Positions 31,901 to 40,861 are shown, numbered from the stretch's first letter. The stretch is DNA of 64,000 bases from Coriobacteriaceae bacterium (GCA_015062655.1 SUUG01000011.1:186001-250000), one strand, 5' to 3'. Notes: a model not told the origin generated them from the sequence alone. Numbers and translations are program-made.

Positions 31901-32737
31901 CGCCTTCAGGTACTTCGCGCCGATCGTGCCCATGTCCATGAGGCAGACGGGCTTGCGCTCGCGGTCGAGCTCGCGGCGCATCTCGAGGTAGCGCTCGAAG
32001 GCGGCGCGGACGAGCCCGTCGTCGATGCGGACGTTCGTGAGCTCGGTGCCGAAGGTGGTGTGGCGGCAGTGGTCGGACCAGTAGGTGTCGATGACGCGGA
32101 TCTCGGTGATCGTGGGGTCGCGGCCCTCGTCCTCGAAATAGCGCTGGCAGAAGGCGATGTCCGCCTCGTCCATCGCGAGCCCGCGGTCGGCGATGAGCGC
32201 GGCGAGGCCGGCCTCGTCGAGCGCGCGGAAGCCCTCGAGCACCTCGACCGGCTCGGGCGCGGGCACCTCCTGCGCGAGCGTCTCGGGCAGCTCGAGCGAG
32301 GCGATCCGGGCCTCGATGGGGTTCACCACGTAGCGGCGGATGGCCTCGACGTCGGCGTCGGTGAGCCCGCCCTCGAGCAGGTAGACCTTGGCGGAGCGCA
32401 CAAGCGGCCGCTCTCCTTGGGAGATGAGCTGGACGCACTCGGCCGCCGAGTCGGCGCGCTGGTCGAACTGGCCGGGCAGGAACTCCACGGCGAAGCGCAG
32501 GCGCTCCTCGGCCGCGCGGGGCAGCTCGAAGGAGACGGTGTCGACCTGCGGCTCGGAGAAGACCGTGGGCACGCAGCGCTCGAACAGCGCCTCGTCGATG
32601 CCCTCCACGTCGTAGCGGTTCACGATCCGGATGCCGGCGAGCGCGTGGATGCCGAGGATGTCGCGGAGCTCTGCGGCGAGCCCGGCGGCCTCCACGTCGA
32701 ACCCGGGTTTCTTCTCCACGTACACACGAGAGACCAT
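28985..32737 (-). CDS. purL: Phosphoribosylformylglycinamidine synthase, single-chain form
   Basis: It converts FGAR to FGAM with glutamine and ATP in purine synthesis. At 1250 aa it is the large form, with all parts in one chain: N-terminal PurS-like domain, linker, two AIRS-like synthase halves (IDTYWSDHCRHTTFGTEL near 240) and a C-terminal class I glutaminase with catalytic C1091 in GICNGFQ. The region FPGNNCEYDSARAF starts the glutaminase. The ATG is preceded by AGGAAAG. No other pur gene is nearby. Confidence 0.96.
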   Translation of the reverse strand: MVSRVYVEKKPGFDVEAAGLAAELRDILGIHALAGIRIVNRYDVEGIDEALFERCVPTVFSEPQVDTVSFELPRAAEERLRFAVEFLPGQFDQRADSAAECVQLISQGERPLVRSAKVYLLEGGLTDADVEAIRRYVVNPIEARIASLELPETLAQEVPAPEPVEVLEGFRALDEAGLAALIADRGLAMDEADIAFCQRYFEDEGRDPTITEIRVIDTYWSDHCRHTTFGTELTNVRIDDGLVRAAFERYLEMRRELDRERKPVCLMDMGTIGAKYLKAQGTLKNLDESEEINACTVRCTVDVDGEDEEWLFLFKNETHNHPTEIEPFGGAATCIGGAIRDPLSGRSYVYQAMRVTGAADPTAPVAETLPGKLPQRKLVTTAAAGYSSYGNQIGLATGQVSEVYHPGYVAKRMEVGAVVGAAPASHVRREVPAPGDKIILLGGRTGRDGIGGATGSSKTQNVESIETSGAEVQKGNAPVERKLQRLFRRKDACRLIKRCNDFGAGGVSVAVGELADGLYIDLDQVTKKYDGLDGTELAISESQERMAVAVAEGDVDEFMAYAAEENLEATVIAEVTHEARVRMAWDGDVIVDLSREFLASNGAPKSQDVHVVEQGAGGMPAVPGADARTLAEGFRALVSDLNVASNKGLSERFDSTIGAATVLMPHGGAHQLTPAQAMVAKFPVTGETTTVSGMAWGFNPYLMEADQFAGAYLSVVESLARLVATGFEHERTYLSFQEYFERLRDVPERWGKPMAAVLGALMAQVDLGAGAIGGKDSMSGSFEDLDVPPTLISFAVATGQAARIVSPELKGAGHRLLFVEPARREGGLLPEAKGQLAAFSLVEGLVREGAALAVSTPGFGGAAEALFKMCVGNRIGATLAVVDLPLFEHAYGSFIVELADGAVLPAAEGVTVREVGVTAEAYELSIAGEVLDLAELQEAWEHGIEGVYPYRSLDDADAPAPVETVSYRAADEGRVRAVNGGERFARPRVIIPVFPGNNCEYDSARAFTAAGAAVDTFVINNLTPEAVAESTAELARRIRESQIVMIPGGFSGGDEPDGSAKFITAFFRAPEVTEAVRDLLQARDGLMLGICNGFQALVKLGLVPYGDIVDATPEAPTLTFNTIGRHQSRLVRTRVASDLSPWLSQAAVGDVHTVAISHGEGRFVASEEVLGQLIADGQISTQYVDEAGEPGMGLDVNPNGSVLAIEGITSPDGRVLGKMGHVERRGENLYKNVPGDTGMPLFESGVAYFK

Positions 32738-32841
32738 CTTTCCTGCCCTTCTGCGGGAGCGCGTTGCGCGGGGTGCATAGCGTCCCTATGATACGACGGG
32801 CCGGGCGCGGCAGCGCTCCCGGACGGGCGCGAAACGGCGCC

Positions 32842-33123
32842 TTAAGAAACGAACACGAGGTTCACGAGGACGAGGTAGACGGCCGTGCTGCCGAAGACGG
32901 CCGTGAGCATGGAGGCGACGATGAACTCGGCCGACCCCGCGAAGATCGCGACGGACATCAAGGTGGGCATCCACCACGGGAGCCCTAACAGGACGGCGAA
33001 GATCCCGCAGGTGATCCCCGTGAGGAGGAAGCCCGCCAGGATGGGGACCGTGAGCGGGAAGGCGGCGACAAGGGCGGGGACGGCCGGGTGGGCGCCGGGC
33101 CGCGGGCGCGTCGCACGGGGCAT
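32842..33123 (-). pseudogene. azlC: Truncated AzlC-type branched-chain amino-acid permease
   Basis: From ATG 33123 (GGGGAG upstream) it encodes 93 residues that match the start of AzlC: ALVAAFPLTVPILAGFLLTG, then WMPTLMSVAIFAGSAEFIVA. The family is about 230 residues and continues with further membrane helices; here a TAA follows LVNLVFVS. The partner azlD is absent. I read it as a 3'-truncated remnant. Expression as a short membrane peptide cannot be excluded. Confidence 0.7.
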
Positions 33124-33346
33124 CGCACTCCCCTTCTTCCCGAGGTGCATGGCGGGTTCCGTCTGGCGAACCAGTCTAGCACCCGTCGGACGCGCCGCCC
33201 GCGTGGAGGTTTCGTCGAGGTGGGACGTGAGCGCTTGGCGGGGAGAAGGTGCCACCTGCCGTTGTGAGATGCGGGGCAGGAAGCGTTCAGATGCAGTTGA
33301 GATGCCCCTGCTAGGGTGCGGCCACACCCCGATGAAAGGAGCACCC

Positions 33347-33565
33347 GTGGCCCTCTACTTCCCCTCCGCCCGCCTCGCGATCGAGATCGTCGACGACCCC
33401 GAATCGTCCCCGGTCGAGCAAGACGCCTTCCCCGGGCTCACCGTGATCGGGCTCACCCGCGACGACCTCGCCGACCCGGGGATCATGAGGCACCTTCCGT
33501 CGCGCACCGACGCCACCTCGGGGTGCGGCGCGCCGGCCCGGCGCCGTGCTGCCATCGAACCGTAG
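33347..33565 (+). CDS. Small protein of unknown function
   Basis: 72 aa from GTG 33347, which has GAAAGGAG 5 nt upstream. It starts LYFPSARLAIEIVDDPESSP and contains a conserved-looking FPGLTVIGLTRDDL, reminiscent of a restriction-endonuclease-like fold fragment. The last 20 residues (Arg/Ala-rich) look like read-through into non-coding sequence. It may be the 5' end of a broken gene, as its neighbours are broken too. I do not assign a function. Confidence 0.4.
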   Translation: MALYFPSARLAIEIVDDPESSPVEQDAFPGLTVIGLTRDDLADPGIMRHLPSRTDATSGCGAPARRRAAIEP

Positions 33566-33592
33566 CAGCGGGCGGCATTGCGAGGCGGGAAC

Positions 33593-33840
33593 ATGGTCGG
33601 GCCCGGCCCCCTCATCAACGTGGGGCCCATCGTCGCGGGCGGGGTCGCGGGCCCCGTCGGCGGCGCCCTCATCACCGAGCGCGTCCGCGACGCCCTCGTG
33701 CGGGCCACCGCCGTGTGCATCCTGTTCGTGGGGCTCGCCGGCGCGCTCGAGCAGATGCTCCGCGTCGACGGGGCGAAGCTCGCGAGCGGGGCTCCCCGCG
33801 GATCTTCGCGTCGCTTTCCTGGGGCGCCGTCATAGGCGTG
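33593..33840 (+). pseudogene. Broken DUF554 (YqgA-type) membrane protein gene
   Basis: The frame from ATG 33593 reads GPGPLINVGPIVAGGVAGPV and then LFVGLAGALEQML, the start of DUF554. After about 65 residues the reading frame shifts near 33785-33795, and RIFASLSWGAVIGV continues in another frame. The family is about 230 residues; the rest is missing, and a 64-bp palindrome begins at 33905. Confidence 0.65.
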
Positions 33841-33904
33841 AGCGGCGGCGGGTGCGGGGCGCACGGTCGGCTGCGGGGCGCACGTGCCGATGCCGAGCCG
33901 GCCG

Positions 33905-33968
33905 ATGCCGAGCGTTCGTAATTCGGCATTAAACGCGTTTATTTTGCCGAATTACGAACGCTCGGCAT
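33905..33968. repeat. 64-bp palindrome family, copy 6
   Basis: The most symmetric copy, with 24-bp perfect arms. A partial arm tip (CGATGCCGAG) precedes it at about 33889-33898. It lies at the right edge of the broken DUF554 region. Confidence 0.88.
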
Positions 33969-34045
33969 CGGGGATGCGCGTCGGTGGGGCATGCGGATCC
34001 GAAGCTCGAGATTTCTCCGCACGTTGCAAGCGAACGGCGTGCGGG

Positions 34046-34195
34046 CGTAGAAAAATTGAGGTTGGGATACATCGGATGACGTGGCGGAGAAAGAATGCCG
34101 GGTCGGAAGCGTCATGTTTATTGAGCTTGGGAGCATCGGGATCCCAAACTCGATAAATGCGACGTTTTTCAGGTCCCAACCTCAGTTTTTCGACG
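34046..34195. repeat. Compound inverted-repeat element with four arm copies
   Basis: Outer arms are 34046-34068 and 34174-34195 (GAGGTTGGGA type), inner arms 34111-34131 and 34141-34163, the latter related in sequence to the outer ones. Read on the minus strand the order is F1-F2-R2-module-R1 with an interior of about 41 bp, the same layout as the 163-bp family at 40 and 55 kb. A CCGCAGCC-rich tract (34224-34320) follows. Confidence 0.8.
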
Positions 34196-34328
34196 CAAGC
34201 CGCTCACCGGCAGGCGCTGGTCACACGGGCGACGCCGGCCACGACCAGAGTCGCCCGCTCACGCAACGCTGCCGGCCGCAGCCGCAGCCAGCCCGCCCCC
34301 GCCCGGACCAGCCACGCAGCCGCCGGCC

Positions 34329-36959
34329 CTACTGCACGCCGACGAAGAGCACGCCCGAGGTGGCACCCGGCATGCGGCGCGCCGGGGCCCGTCCGGCGCG
34401 CACGGCCGCCGCGGCACGCGTCGCCTGGGCGAGGGCGCGCTCGAGCTCGGTGTCGTCCATGAGCGTCCCGTCCACCATGAATCGGGTCACGCCCGCGGCG
34501 ACGAGCTTGCCCATCTGCGGCGTGAGGTCGATGAGCCCGTCCTCATAGAGATGGGAGCGGCCGTGGACGTCGGTGCGCACGGGCAAGATCTTGCCGTCGA
34601 TGTTTTTGAGCGAGAGCCTCCGCCGGCGCAGCCCGCAGCGGGGGCAGTCATGGATGCACTTCCCCGCCGCCATGAGGATGCAGTGCTCGCTCGTCATGAC
34701 GCGCGGCCGTCCGATGGCCACGACGCCCACCGCGCCCGCCACCATCGGCGCCACGCGCTCGATCTCACAGAGGGTGAGCTCGGGCGTGAGCCAGAACCCG
34801 GCAGCGCCCGCACACGAGAGCGCGGCGGCGGCCGCCACGTTGTGCATGGGGATGCAGGGCCGGATCTCGGCCCGCGCGCCTCGCTCGGCAGCCAGCGCGA
34901 GCTCGGAGATGTTGCCCACGGCGACCGGCGCGCCCGGGAGCACCCAGCGGTCCAGGCGCTCGCGGTCGCCCTCGCGGCAGACCTCGTCGAGGATGGGAAC
35001 GACCCCGGCGGCGACGGCCTCCTCAGGCGCGATGCCCGCTTCGTCGAGCGCGTCGGTTGCCAGGTAGAACCGCGTGGCGCCGGCCGCGCGGGCGGTATCG
35101 ACAGCCTCCCAGCCGCCCGCGATCGCGCAGATCTCGGGCGTGGCGACGGAGCCGGCGGCGTCACCGCCAAGCACCCCCGCGGCCGCCGGGACGGAGCCTC
35201 CCGCACCCAGCGCCCCGTCCGTGCCGGCCTCCACCCGGGCCACGGCCGCCCGAGCCCGGTCGAGCACCGCCACGACCCCGGCGTCCTCCCCCGCCTTCGC
35301 GCTCGCAGCCGTCACGGCCGTCTCGGTAAACGCCGGCAGCGCTGCCACGGCCTCCCCGCGCGCGGCCACCGGGGCGAGGATCGCCTCCTCCAGCAGCTCG
35401 CAGGCGCGGGCCCGCACGCGGTGGACGGCCGAGAAGCCCATCCCCACGCCCTCGTCGAGCTCCACCTCGAAGCTCTCGGCGAGAAACGGCGACGCGCCCA
35501 TCCGCCCCACGTGCTCGATCAGGTCATCGCGCCCCACCGGCCGCGTGCGCGCACACTCCACCGTGAACCCCTCGGCCACGGCAGTGAGGGAGGGGCCGTC
35601 CGTGCAGGTGAGCGCCACTGAGAACGGCTCGCCCACGCGGGCGCGCACGGCCACCCGCACCGGGCGACGCCGCGGCTGGTCCCGCTTGAGCGCGGCCGCG
35701 GCCGTCTCGATCGCCCGCTGGCTCCTGATCACGCGCACCCGCGCCCCGGCGGGCACCGCGCGCGGGATCCTCACCTCGATCTCGTCGCCCGCCGCCGCAT
35801 CGGCCTCGGCGGTGAACGTGAGGTAGCGGTCGAACTCGTCGTCGTGGCGCAGCTCGATGAGGTCACCCGCCCCGATGGGCTCCGTGAGCGCGAGCCGCGC
35901 CACCGCGAGCTTGTTGCGGCGGTCCTCGGGATGAAGCTTCCGCTTGAGCCCCGAGCCGACGGTGCGGCTCTCGAGCACCTCGCCCACCACCTGGCCGCGG
36001 TTGTTCGACCGCTCGTAGCTCATCATCTCGTCGCCCGACTCGCCGCGCTGGTATGCCGTCGTGAAATCGCGGTTGAACGCGCGCTTGAGCTGACGCGCCC
36101 GTGCGCGGCGCTCTTCGGGTGCCACCGAGCGCGCGGCCAGGATGTCGTCGAGCTCACGGCGGTAGGCGTCCACCACGGCGTACACGTAGTCGGGGGCCTT
36201 CATGCGGCCCTCGATCTTCAGCGCCCCGGCGCCGGCGGCCACGAGCTCCCCGAGCATCTCGGCGGTGCTGGTGTCTCGCGGGCACAGCGCCCGCTCGCGG
36301 CCGGGCGCTGAGATGCTCCTCCCCCGCTCGTCGAGCAGCTCGTAGGGGAGCCGGCAGGGCTGGGCGCACATGCCGCGGTTCGCCGAGCGGCCGGCGCAGG
36401 CGAAGCTCGAGAGCAGGCAGACGCCCGAGTACGAGAAGCAGATCGAGCCGTGCGCGAACACCTCGAGTTCCACGCCGGTTTCGGCGATCTGGGCGATCTC
36501 GGCCACCGAGAGCTCGCGGGAGAGCGTCACGCGGTCGGCCCCGAGCGCCGCGCAGAAGCGCGTGCCGCGCGCGTCGTGGATGTTCGCCTGGGTGGAGATG
36601 TGCGTCTCGACGCCGGGCATGAGGCGGCGGATCTCGAAGAACAGGCCCCAGTCCTGGATGATGAAGGCGTCGGCACCGAGCGCCGCGCAGCGGCGGACGA
36701 GCTCGAGCGCGTCGGCCATCTCCTCGTCCTTGATGACGATGTTCACGGTCACGTAGACCCGCGCGCCGGCCAGGTGCGCGATCCGGCAGGCCTCGGCGAA
36801 GGACTCGTCGGTGAAGTTCTCGGCCTTGCGGCGGGCGTTGAAGGAGCCCATCCCGCAGTAGATGGCGTCGGCGCCCGCGGCGAGGGCGGCGAAGAAGGGG
36901 TCGGGGGACCCGGCGGGCGCGAGGAGCTCGGGGGCGGCGTGTGAGGCGCGTGACGGCAT
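34329..36959 (-). CDS. U32-family peptidase-like protein (RlhA/TrhP type)
   Basis: 876 aa from ATG 36959 (GAAAGG upstream). The N-terminal TIM-barrel-like domain starts LLAPAGSPDPFFAALAAGAD and contains the Cys-rich family signature from CFSYSGVCLLSS through GMCAQPCRLPYEL. A DUF3656-like region follows, and a C-terminal part ends with more cysteines (CIHDCPRCGLRRRR). E. coli relatives RlhA and TrhP are needed for hydroxylation of 23S rRNA and tRNA, so an RNA-modification role is more likely than proteolysis (inference). Residues about 560-680 are Ala-rich and poorly conserved-looking. Confidence 0.85.
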   Translation of the reverse strand: MPSRASHAAPELLAPAGSPDPFFAALAAGADAIYCGMGSFNARRKAENFTDESFAEACRIAHLAGARVYVTVNIVIKDEEMADALELVRRCAALGADAFIIQDWGLFFEIRRLMPGVETHISTQANIHDARGTRFCAALGADRVTLSRELSVAEIAQIAETGVELEVFAHGSICFSYSGVCLLSSFACAGRSANRGMCAQPCRLPYELLDERGRSISAPGRERALCPRDTSTAEMLGELVAAGAGALKIEGRMKAPDYVYAVVDAYRRELDDILAARSVAPEERRARARQLKRAFNRDFTTAYQRGESGDEMMSYERSNNRGQVVGEVLESRTVGSGLKRKLHPEDRRNKLAVARLALTEPIGAGDLIELRHDDEFDRYLTFTAEADAAAGDEIEVRIPRAVPAGARVRVIRSQRAIETAAAALKRDQPRRRPVRVAVRARVGEPFSVALTCTDGPSLTAVAEGFTVECARTRPVGRDDLIEHVGRMGASPFLAESFEVELDEGVGMGFSAVHRVRARACELLEEAILAPVAARGEAVAALPAFTETAVTAASAKAGEDAGVVAVLDRARAAVARVEAGTDGALGAGGSVPAAAGVLGGDAAGSVATPEICAIAGGWEAVDTARAAGATRFYLATDALDEAGIAPEEAVAAGVVPILDEVCREGDRERLDRWVLPGAPVAVGNISELALAAERGARAEIRPCIPMHNVAAAAALSCAGAAGFWLTPELTLCEIERVAPMVAGAVGVVAIGRPRVMTSEHCILMAAGKCIHDCPRCGLRRRRLSLKNIDGKILPVRTDVHGRSHLYEDGLIDLTPQMGKLVAAGVTRFMVDGTLMDDTELERALAQATRAAAAVRAGRAPARRMPGATSGVLFVGVQ

Positions 36960-37087
36960 GCGTGACCTTTCGTCTGATTGAGCGCACCCGATTATACGTG
37001 CGCCTCCCGCGCGTATCCGAATCCCCATACGTGATACAGTTTTCAACAGGTCAAACGTATCGAGGCACATCATGAGGAAGGCAGACC

Positions 37088-38347
37088 ATGCCGAAGACCA
37101 TCGCCCAGCGCATACAGGACGCCAGCCGCCGGCGCAGCCAGGCCGATGTCACCGCGGGCATCCAAAAGATCGCCGCCGAGTTCGAGCCCTACATCATCAA
37201 GCAGCGGCGGCACTTCCACCGCCACCCCGAGCCGAGCCTCGCCGAGATCCGCACCACGCAAGACATCGCCGGACAGCTCGATGCCATGAACATCCCCTAC
37301 GAGCAGCCGCTCGAGACGGGGCTGGTCGCCACGCTCCGCGGCACCGCGCCCGACGCCTACGGGGCGGACGGCGGGCCGCGCCGGCGGATCCTCCTGCGCG
37401 CCGACATCGACGCGCTCCCCGTGCTCGAGCGCACCGGCGAGGAGTTCGCGAGCGTGAACGAGGGGCTCATGCACGCCTGCGGCCACGATTGCCACATCGC
37501 CATGATGCTCGGCGCCCTGCAGATCCTCCGCCATATGACCGACGACCTGCACGGCGAGGTGCGCATCGTGTTCCAGCCCTCCGAGGAGAACGGCCAGGGT
37601 GCGAAGATGATGGTGGCCGCCGGGGCGGCCGAGGGCGTGGACGGCGCCTTCGCGATGCACATCTGGAGCGAGGTGGACGCCGGCCTCGTGAGCTGCGAGG
37701 CGGGTCCGCGCATGGCGAACACGGACTGGTTCCGCGTCGACATCACGGGCACGAGCTGCCACGGCGCGATGCCGCAGCGCGGGGCCGACGCCGTGATGGC
37801 TGCCACGGCGATCGTCAACTCGCTGCAGACGATCGTCAGCCGCGACCTCTCGCCCTACGAGCCCGCGGTGGTGACCGTGGGCGAGATCCACGGCGGCACG
37901 GCGCGCAACGTCATCGCCGGGTCTGCCCACCTCACCGGGACCGTGCGCACCTACAGCGACCGCGCGCACGAGCTCATGCCCGGGCTCATCGAGCGCATCG
38001 CCACGCATACGGCGGCCGCGCTGGGCGCCGAGGCCGCGCTCTCCGAGTACACGATCGCCAACTACAAGGTGGAGAACGACCCCGCCTCGAGTGCGCGCTG
38101 CACGGCCGCGGTGGAGAAGGTGCTCGGGCCCGGGGCCGTCGGGCGCTACCAGGGCACCATGTCCGGCGAGGACTTCAGCGCCTTCCTCGCCGAGGTTCCC
38201 GGCGTGCTCGCCTTCGTGGGCACGCGCAACCCCGCCATCGGCGCCACCTTCGCCCAGCACAGCTGCTACTACAAGGTGGACGAGTCCGTGCTCGCGAAGG
38301 GATCCATGCTCGCGGCGCAGTACGCGGTGGACTTCCTCGCGGAATAG
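37088..38347 (+). CDS. M20D-family amidohydrolase
   Basis: 419 aa, two-zinc amidohydrolase of the hippurate hydrolase / N-acyl-amino-acid deacetylase group. Metal-binding motifs are HRHPEPS (44-50), LLRADIDALP (102-111), HACGHDCH (129-136) and QPSEENGQG near 170. The dimerisation lid follows from about 205. There is no signal peptide. The exact N-acyl substrate is open. The ATG has GAGGAAGG upstream, and the gene diverges from the U32 gene across a 128-bp promoter region. Confidence 0.88.
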   Translation: MPKTIAQRIQDASRRRSQADVTAGIQKIAAEFEPYIIKQRRHFHRHPEPSLAEIRTTQDIAGQLDAMNIPYEQPLETGLVATLRGTAPDAYGADGGPRRRILLRADIDALPVLERTGEEFASVNEGLMHACGHDCHIAMMLGALQILRHMTDDLHGEVRIVFQPSEENGQGAKMMVAAGAAEGVDGAFAMHIWSEVDAGLVSCEAGPRMANTDWFRVDITGTSCHGAMPQRGADAVMAATAIVNSLQTIVSRDLSPYEPAVVTVGEIHGGTARNVIAGSAHLTGTVRTYSDRAHELMPGLIERIATHTAAALGAEAALSEYTIANYKVENDPASSARCTAAVEKVLGPGAVGRYQGTMSGEDFSAFLAEVPGVLAFVGTRNPAIGATFAQHSCYYKVDESVLAKGSMLAAQYAVDFLAE

Positions 38348-38471
38348 GGCCGGCACCGGGGGGTGTCGGTGCCCCGGGCGGCCGCGGCGACGCCGGGGCG
38401 AATGGCCGCGCCGACGCCGGAACCCCGGGAGCCGTGGGCCTCCCCGGGGCGTCCTCAGGAGCGTCGGCTCC

Positions 38472-39674
38472 CTAGAGCACGCGCGCCTCGAGGCGGGACA
38501 GGGCCTCCTCGAGGCGCGCCGCAGGCAGGGCGAGGTTCATCCGGATATGGTGCGACCCGTGGAAGGGGCGGCCGTCCTGCCAGCCCACTCCCACGCGCCA
38601 GCCCGCGCGCAGCAGCTCGTCGACCGAGCAGCCGTGGCGCTCGCACCACGCGCCCGCATCAAGCCACAGCATGTAGGTGCCCTCGGGCGCGGCGGCGTCG
38701 ATGCCGCAGTCGCGCTCGCGGAAGAAGGCCGCCGCGCGGTCCGTGTTCTTTGCGATGACCACGTTGAGCTCGTCGAGCCATGCCGCCCCCTCGTCGGTGT
38801 AGGCGCCCATGAGGGCGTGCATCGACAGGACGTTCGCGCCGTTGTAATGCGATTTGGAAGACCGGGACACCACGCGGTCGCGCAGGACGTCGTCGTAGAT
38901 GACGTGGTAGCTGCCCACGAGGCCCGCCAGGTTGAACGTCTTGCTGAGCGCGTAGAGGGCCACGGTGCGCGACCGGGCGTCCTCGCTCACCGACTGGGTG
39001 GGCGTGTGCACGCATCCGGGGCGGACGATATCCGCCCAGATCTCGTCGGCGACGACCGTGCAACCGTGCGCGGCGTAGACCTCAAGGGCGCGCTCGACCT
39101 CGACGCGCTCCCACACGCGGCCGGTGGGATTGTGCGGAGAGCAGAAGACGGCCACGTGGGTCCGGGTCTTTTCGAGGCGGCGGGACATGTCCTCGTAGTC
39201 CATGCGCCAGATGCCGTCGCGGTCGCGCACGAGCGGCGAGAGCTCGATATGGAAGCCGGCGTTCGACAGCGCCTTCGTGAAACCGATATAGGTGGGGCTG
39301 TGCAGCAGCACGGTGTCGCCGGGGGCCGCGACAGCCGAGACGGCCGATACGAGGCCGCCGAGGACGCCGTTCTCATATCCGATGTGCTGGGGCAACAGCC
39401 CCTCGACCCCGTGTCGGCGGCGCTGCCAGTCGATGATGGCGCCGTAGTACTCGGGGCGGATCTCAAAGTAGCCGAACGACGGGTGGGCCAGGCGGTCTGC
39501 GATCGCCTTCGTGATGCAGGGTGCCACGGGGAAGCTCATGTCGGCGATCCACATGGGGATCGGATCGAAGCCGGCCTCCGGCGGCTCGGGCGCCCCGGGG
39601 GCCGTGCCGAGACCGTCGACGGCAACCGCATCACGGCCCCCGCGGTCGAGGATGCTGGTGAAGTCAAAAGACAT
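38472..39674 (-). CDS. MalY/PatB-family PLP aminotransferase (cystathionine beta-lyase-like)
   Basis: 400 aa from ATG 39674, with AGGAGG upstream. It shows the MalY start pattern (PMWIADMSFPVAPCI), CSPHNPTGRVW of fold-type I enzymes and the PLP lysine K245 in YALSKTFNLAG. Members cleave cystathionine or other C-S substrates; MalY also represses maltose genes in E. coli. It is convergent with the M20 gene; a GC hairpin around 38350-38375 separates them. A TACAAT on the minus strand near 39705 may be its -10. Confidence 0.88.
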   Translation of the reverse strand: MSFDFTSILDRGGRDAVAVDGLGTAPGAPEPPEAGFDPIPMWIADMSFPVAPCITKAIADRLAHPSFGYFEIRPEYYGAIIDWQRRRHGVEGLLPQHIGYENGVLGGLVSAVSAVAAPGDTVLLHSPTYIGFTKALSNAGFHIELSPLVRDRDGIWRMDYEDMSRRLEKTRTHVAVFCSPHNPTGRVWERVEVERALEVYAAHGCTVVADEIWADIVRPGCVHTPTQSVSEDARSRTVALYALSKTFNLAGLVGSYHVIYDDVLRDRVVSRSSKSHYNGANVLSMHALMGAYTDEGAAWLDELNVVIAKNTDRAAAFFRERDCGIDAAAPEGTYMLWLDAGAWCERHGCSVDELLRAGWRVGVGWQDGRPFHGSHHIRMNLALPAARLEEALSRLEARVL

Positions 39675-40102
39675 GGGTCCTCCTCTTGGTTGGTCACTCC
39701 GATTGTATCGGGTGCGGAGCGCCGGGTGCGCGGGCCTCGCGGAAGGCCCCATATTCCCCGCGGGCGGAGCGGGCCGCGTGCAGGCGGTGGGATGTGGGGG
39801 GCGGAGCCGGCGCGGCGGCGGGCCGGGACGGGTCCGGCAGAGCTGAATGCGGCGTGCCGGGACGAACCCGGCGAAGCTGGGGCACCGGGTGCGCGGGCGA
39901 GGGCGGGCGGCATGCAGGGCGGGGCGCGGGCTCAGGGGCGAAGGGCAGACCAAGAGCAGGCGGGGACGCTCAGGCAGCAGGGTTGAGGGCAAACGTCAGG
40001 ATGCATCCGAAGCGGGATTCGGAGATGCGCGCAAGCAACGGGAAACGAGGCGGGAGCGGAACCGACAGGATAACAGGATGCGGAGCGGCGGCCGCTCGGG
40101 TT
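39675..40102. other. Gene-free GC-rich stretch
   Basis: No convincing gene. Two 24-bp near-identical direct repeats (39822-39845 and 39856-39879, three mismatches), each with a CCGGG...CCCGG core, and a repeated CCGGGTGCGCGGGC motif (near 39725 and 39887) are visible. Confidence 0.5.
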
Positions 40103-40265
40103 CGGTTGCGCTTTTTCCGGCTATGCATTGTTTTTCTGAACAAGATTGCGACTGTGTACAGCGCCGTGCATAGCCGCAAGAATTGCAACCGCGCTCACCT
40201 GCGGTTTTCGAGTTGATACTTCAGGTGCGCTCCGTCCGAAGTGCATAGTCGTAAGAAATGCAACT
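40103..40265 (+). repeat. 163-bp compound element family, copy A
   Basis: Order on this strand: F1 (about 40104-40129), F2, R2 (about 40167-40191), a 50-bp module with ACCTGCG and GATACT, then R1 (about 40242-40265). All arms are variants of GTTGC-N5-GRCGGCTNTGCAC. It faces copy B in inverted orientation with 95 bp between. Confidence 0.85.
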
Positions 40266-40360
40266 CACTGCACACTCACCGTCTATGAAGGGGTGCCAGG
40301 CTCGCCGAAATCAGCGTTGAACTCCGGTGCGGCGGGCAGCAGACGGCGCCGGTTCGGACC

Positions 40361-40523
40361 AAGTTGCATTTCTTACGACTATGTACCCCTCGGCGGGCCC
40401 ACTTCAAATAGCAGAAGCAAACTGCCAGGTAAACCACGTTGCTGAAATGACGGTTCTGCACTGCCCTGCGCATAGCCGTCAGATTGTTTGGAAATTCCGT
40501 ACAAAGTCGAAAGAAATGCAACC
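40361..40523 (-). repeat. 163-bp compound element family, copy B
   Basis: Same length and order as copy A but on the opposite strand; R1 is at 40361-40385 and F1 ends at 40523. The module is the most divergent of the four but keeps ACCTG and the spacing. Confidence 0.82.
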
Positions 40524-40861
40524 CGACAGTCAGCCGCAACCGGCCGCAGCCCGTCGGCCCGCAGCCCGGCGCAGCTCGACAGCCGGCCGCAACCTGCGGC
40601 GACCCGATAACCCGTCGCAGCCGGCCGCAATCGGTCCCGGCCCGCCTCGGCACGCCGCAGTCCGCCGCAACCGGCCAGCAAACAACCGGCGGGCAGACCG
40701 CACGCCGACCCCGGCCAAAGCGCCGCGCCCCGTCCCGCCGGCCCCAGCCAAAGCGCAAACAAGCATATATGTTTCTTCGCGCGGGTGTGCCGATGCGGAC
40801 GTCCGCGCGGGCAGGTACTATAGGAAACCAAGAACCGGCGCCGTCCATGGGAGGAACCCCT
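40524..40861. other. Low-complexity tract and ade leader
   Basis: 40524-40720 is a degenerate repeat of CCGGCCGCAACC-like units. After that comes the probable adenine deaminase promoter (TACTAT at 40817-40822, -35 unclear) and a GGGAGGA ribosome-binding site at 40849-40855. I see no gene. Confidence 0.5.

Noticed and set aside
28985..32737. Very long open frame on the plus strand (29075-32791) opposite purL, and similar long antisense frames opposite secA and rpoC
   Set aside because: High GC keeps the opposite frames free of stops. Their translations are low-complexity Arg/Gly/Ala/Val sequence with no family motifs, while the minus-strand products are clear.
40524..40861. N-terminal extension of adenine deaminase starting at 40484
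   Set aside because: The extension would translate a repeat element and low-complexity DNA. ATG 40862 has a strong ribosome-binding site and starts at the normal family N-terminus.
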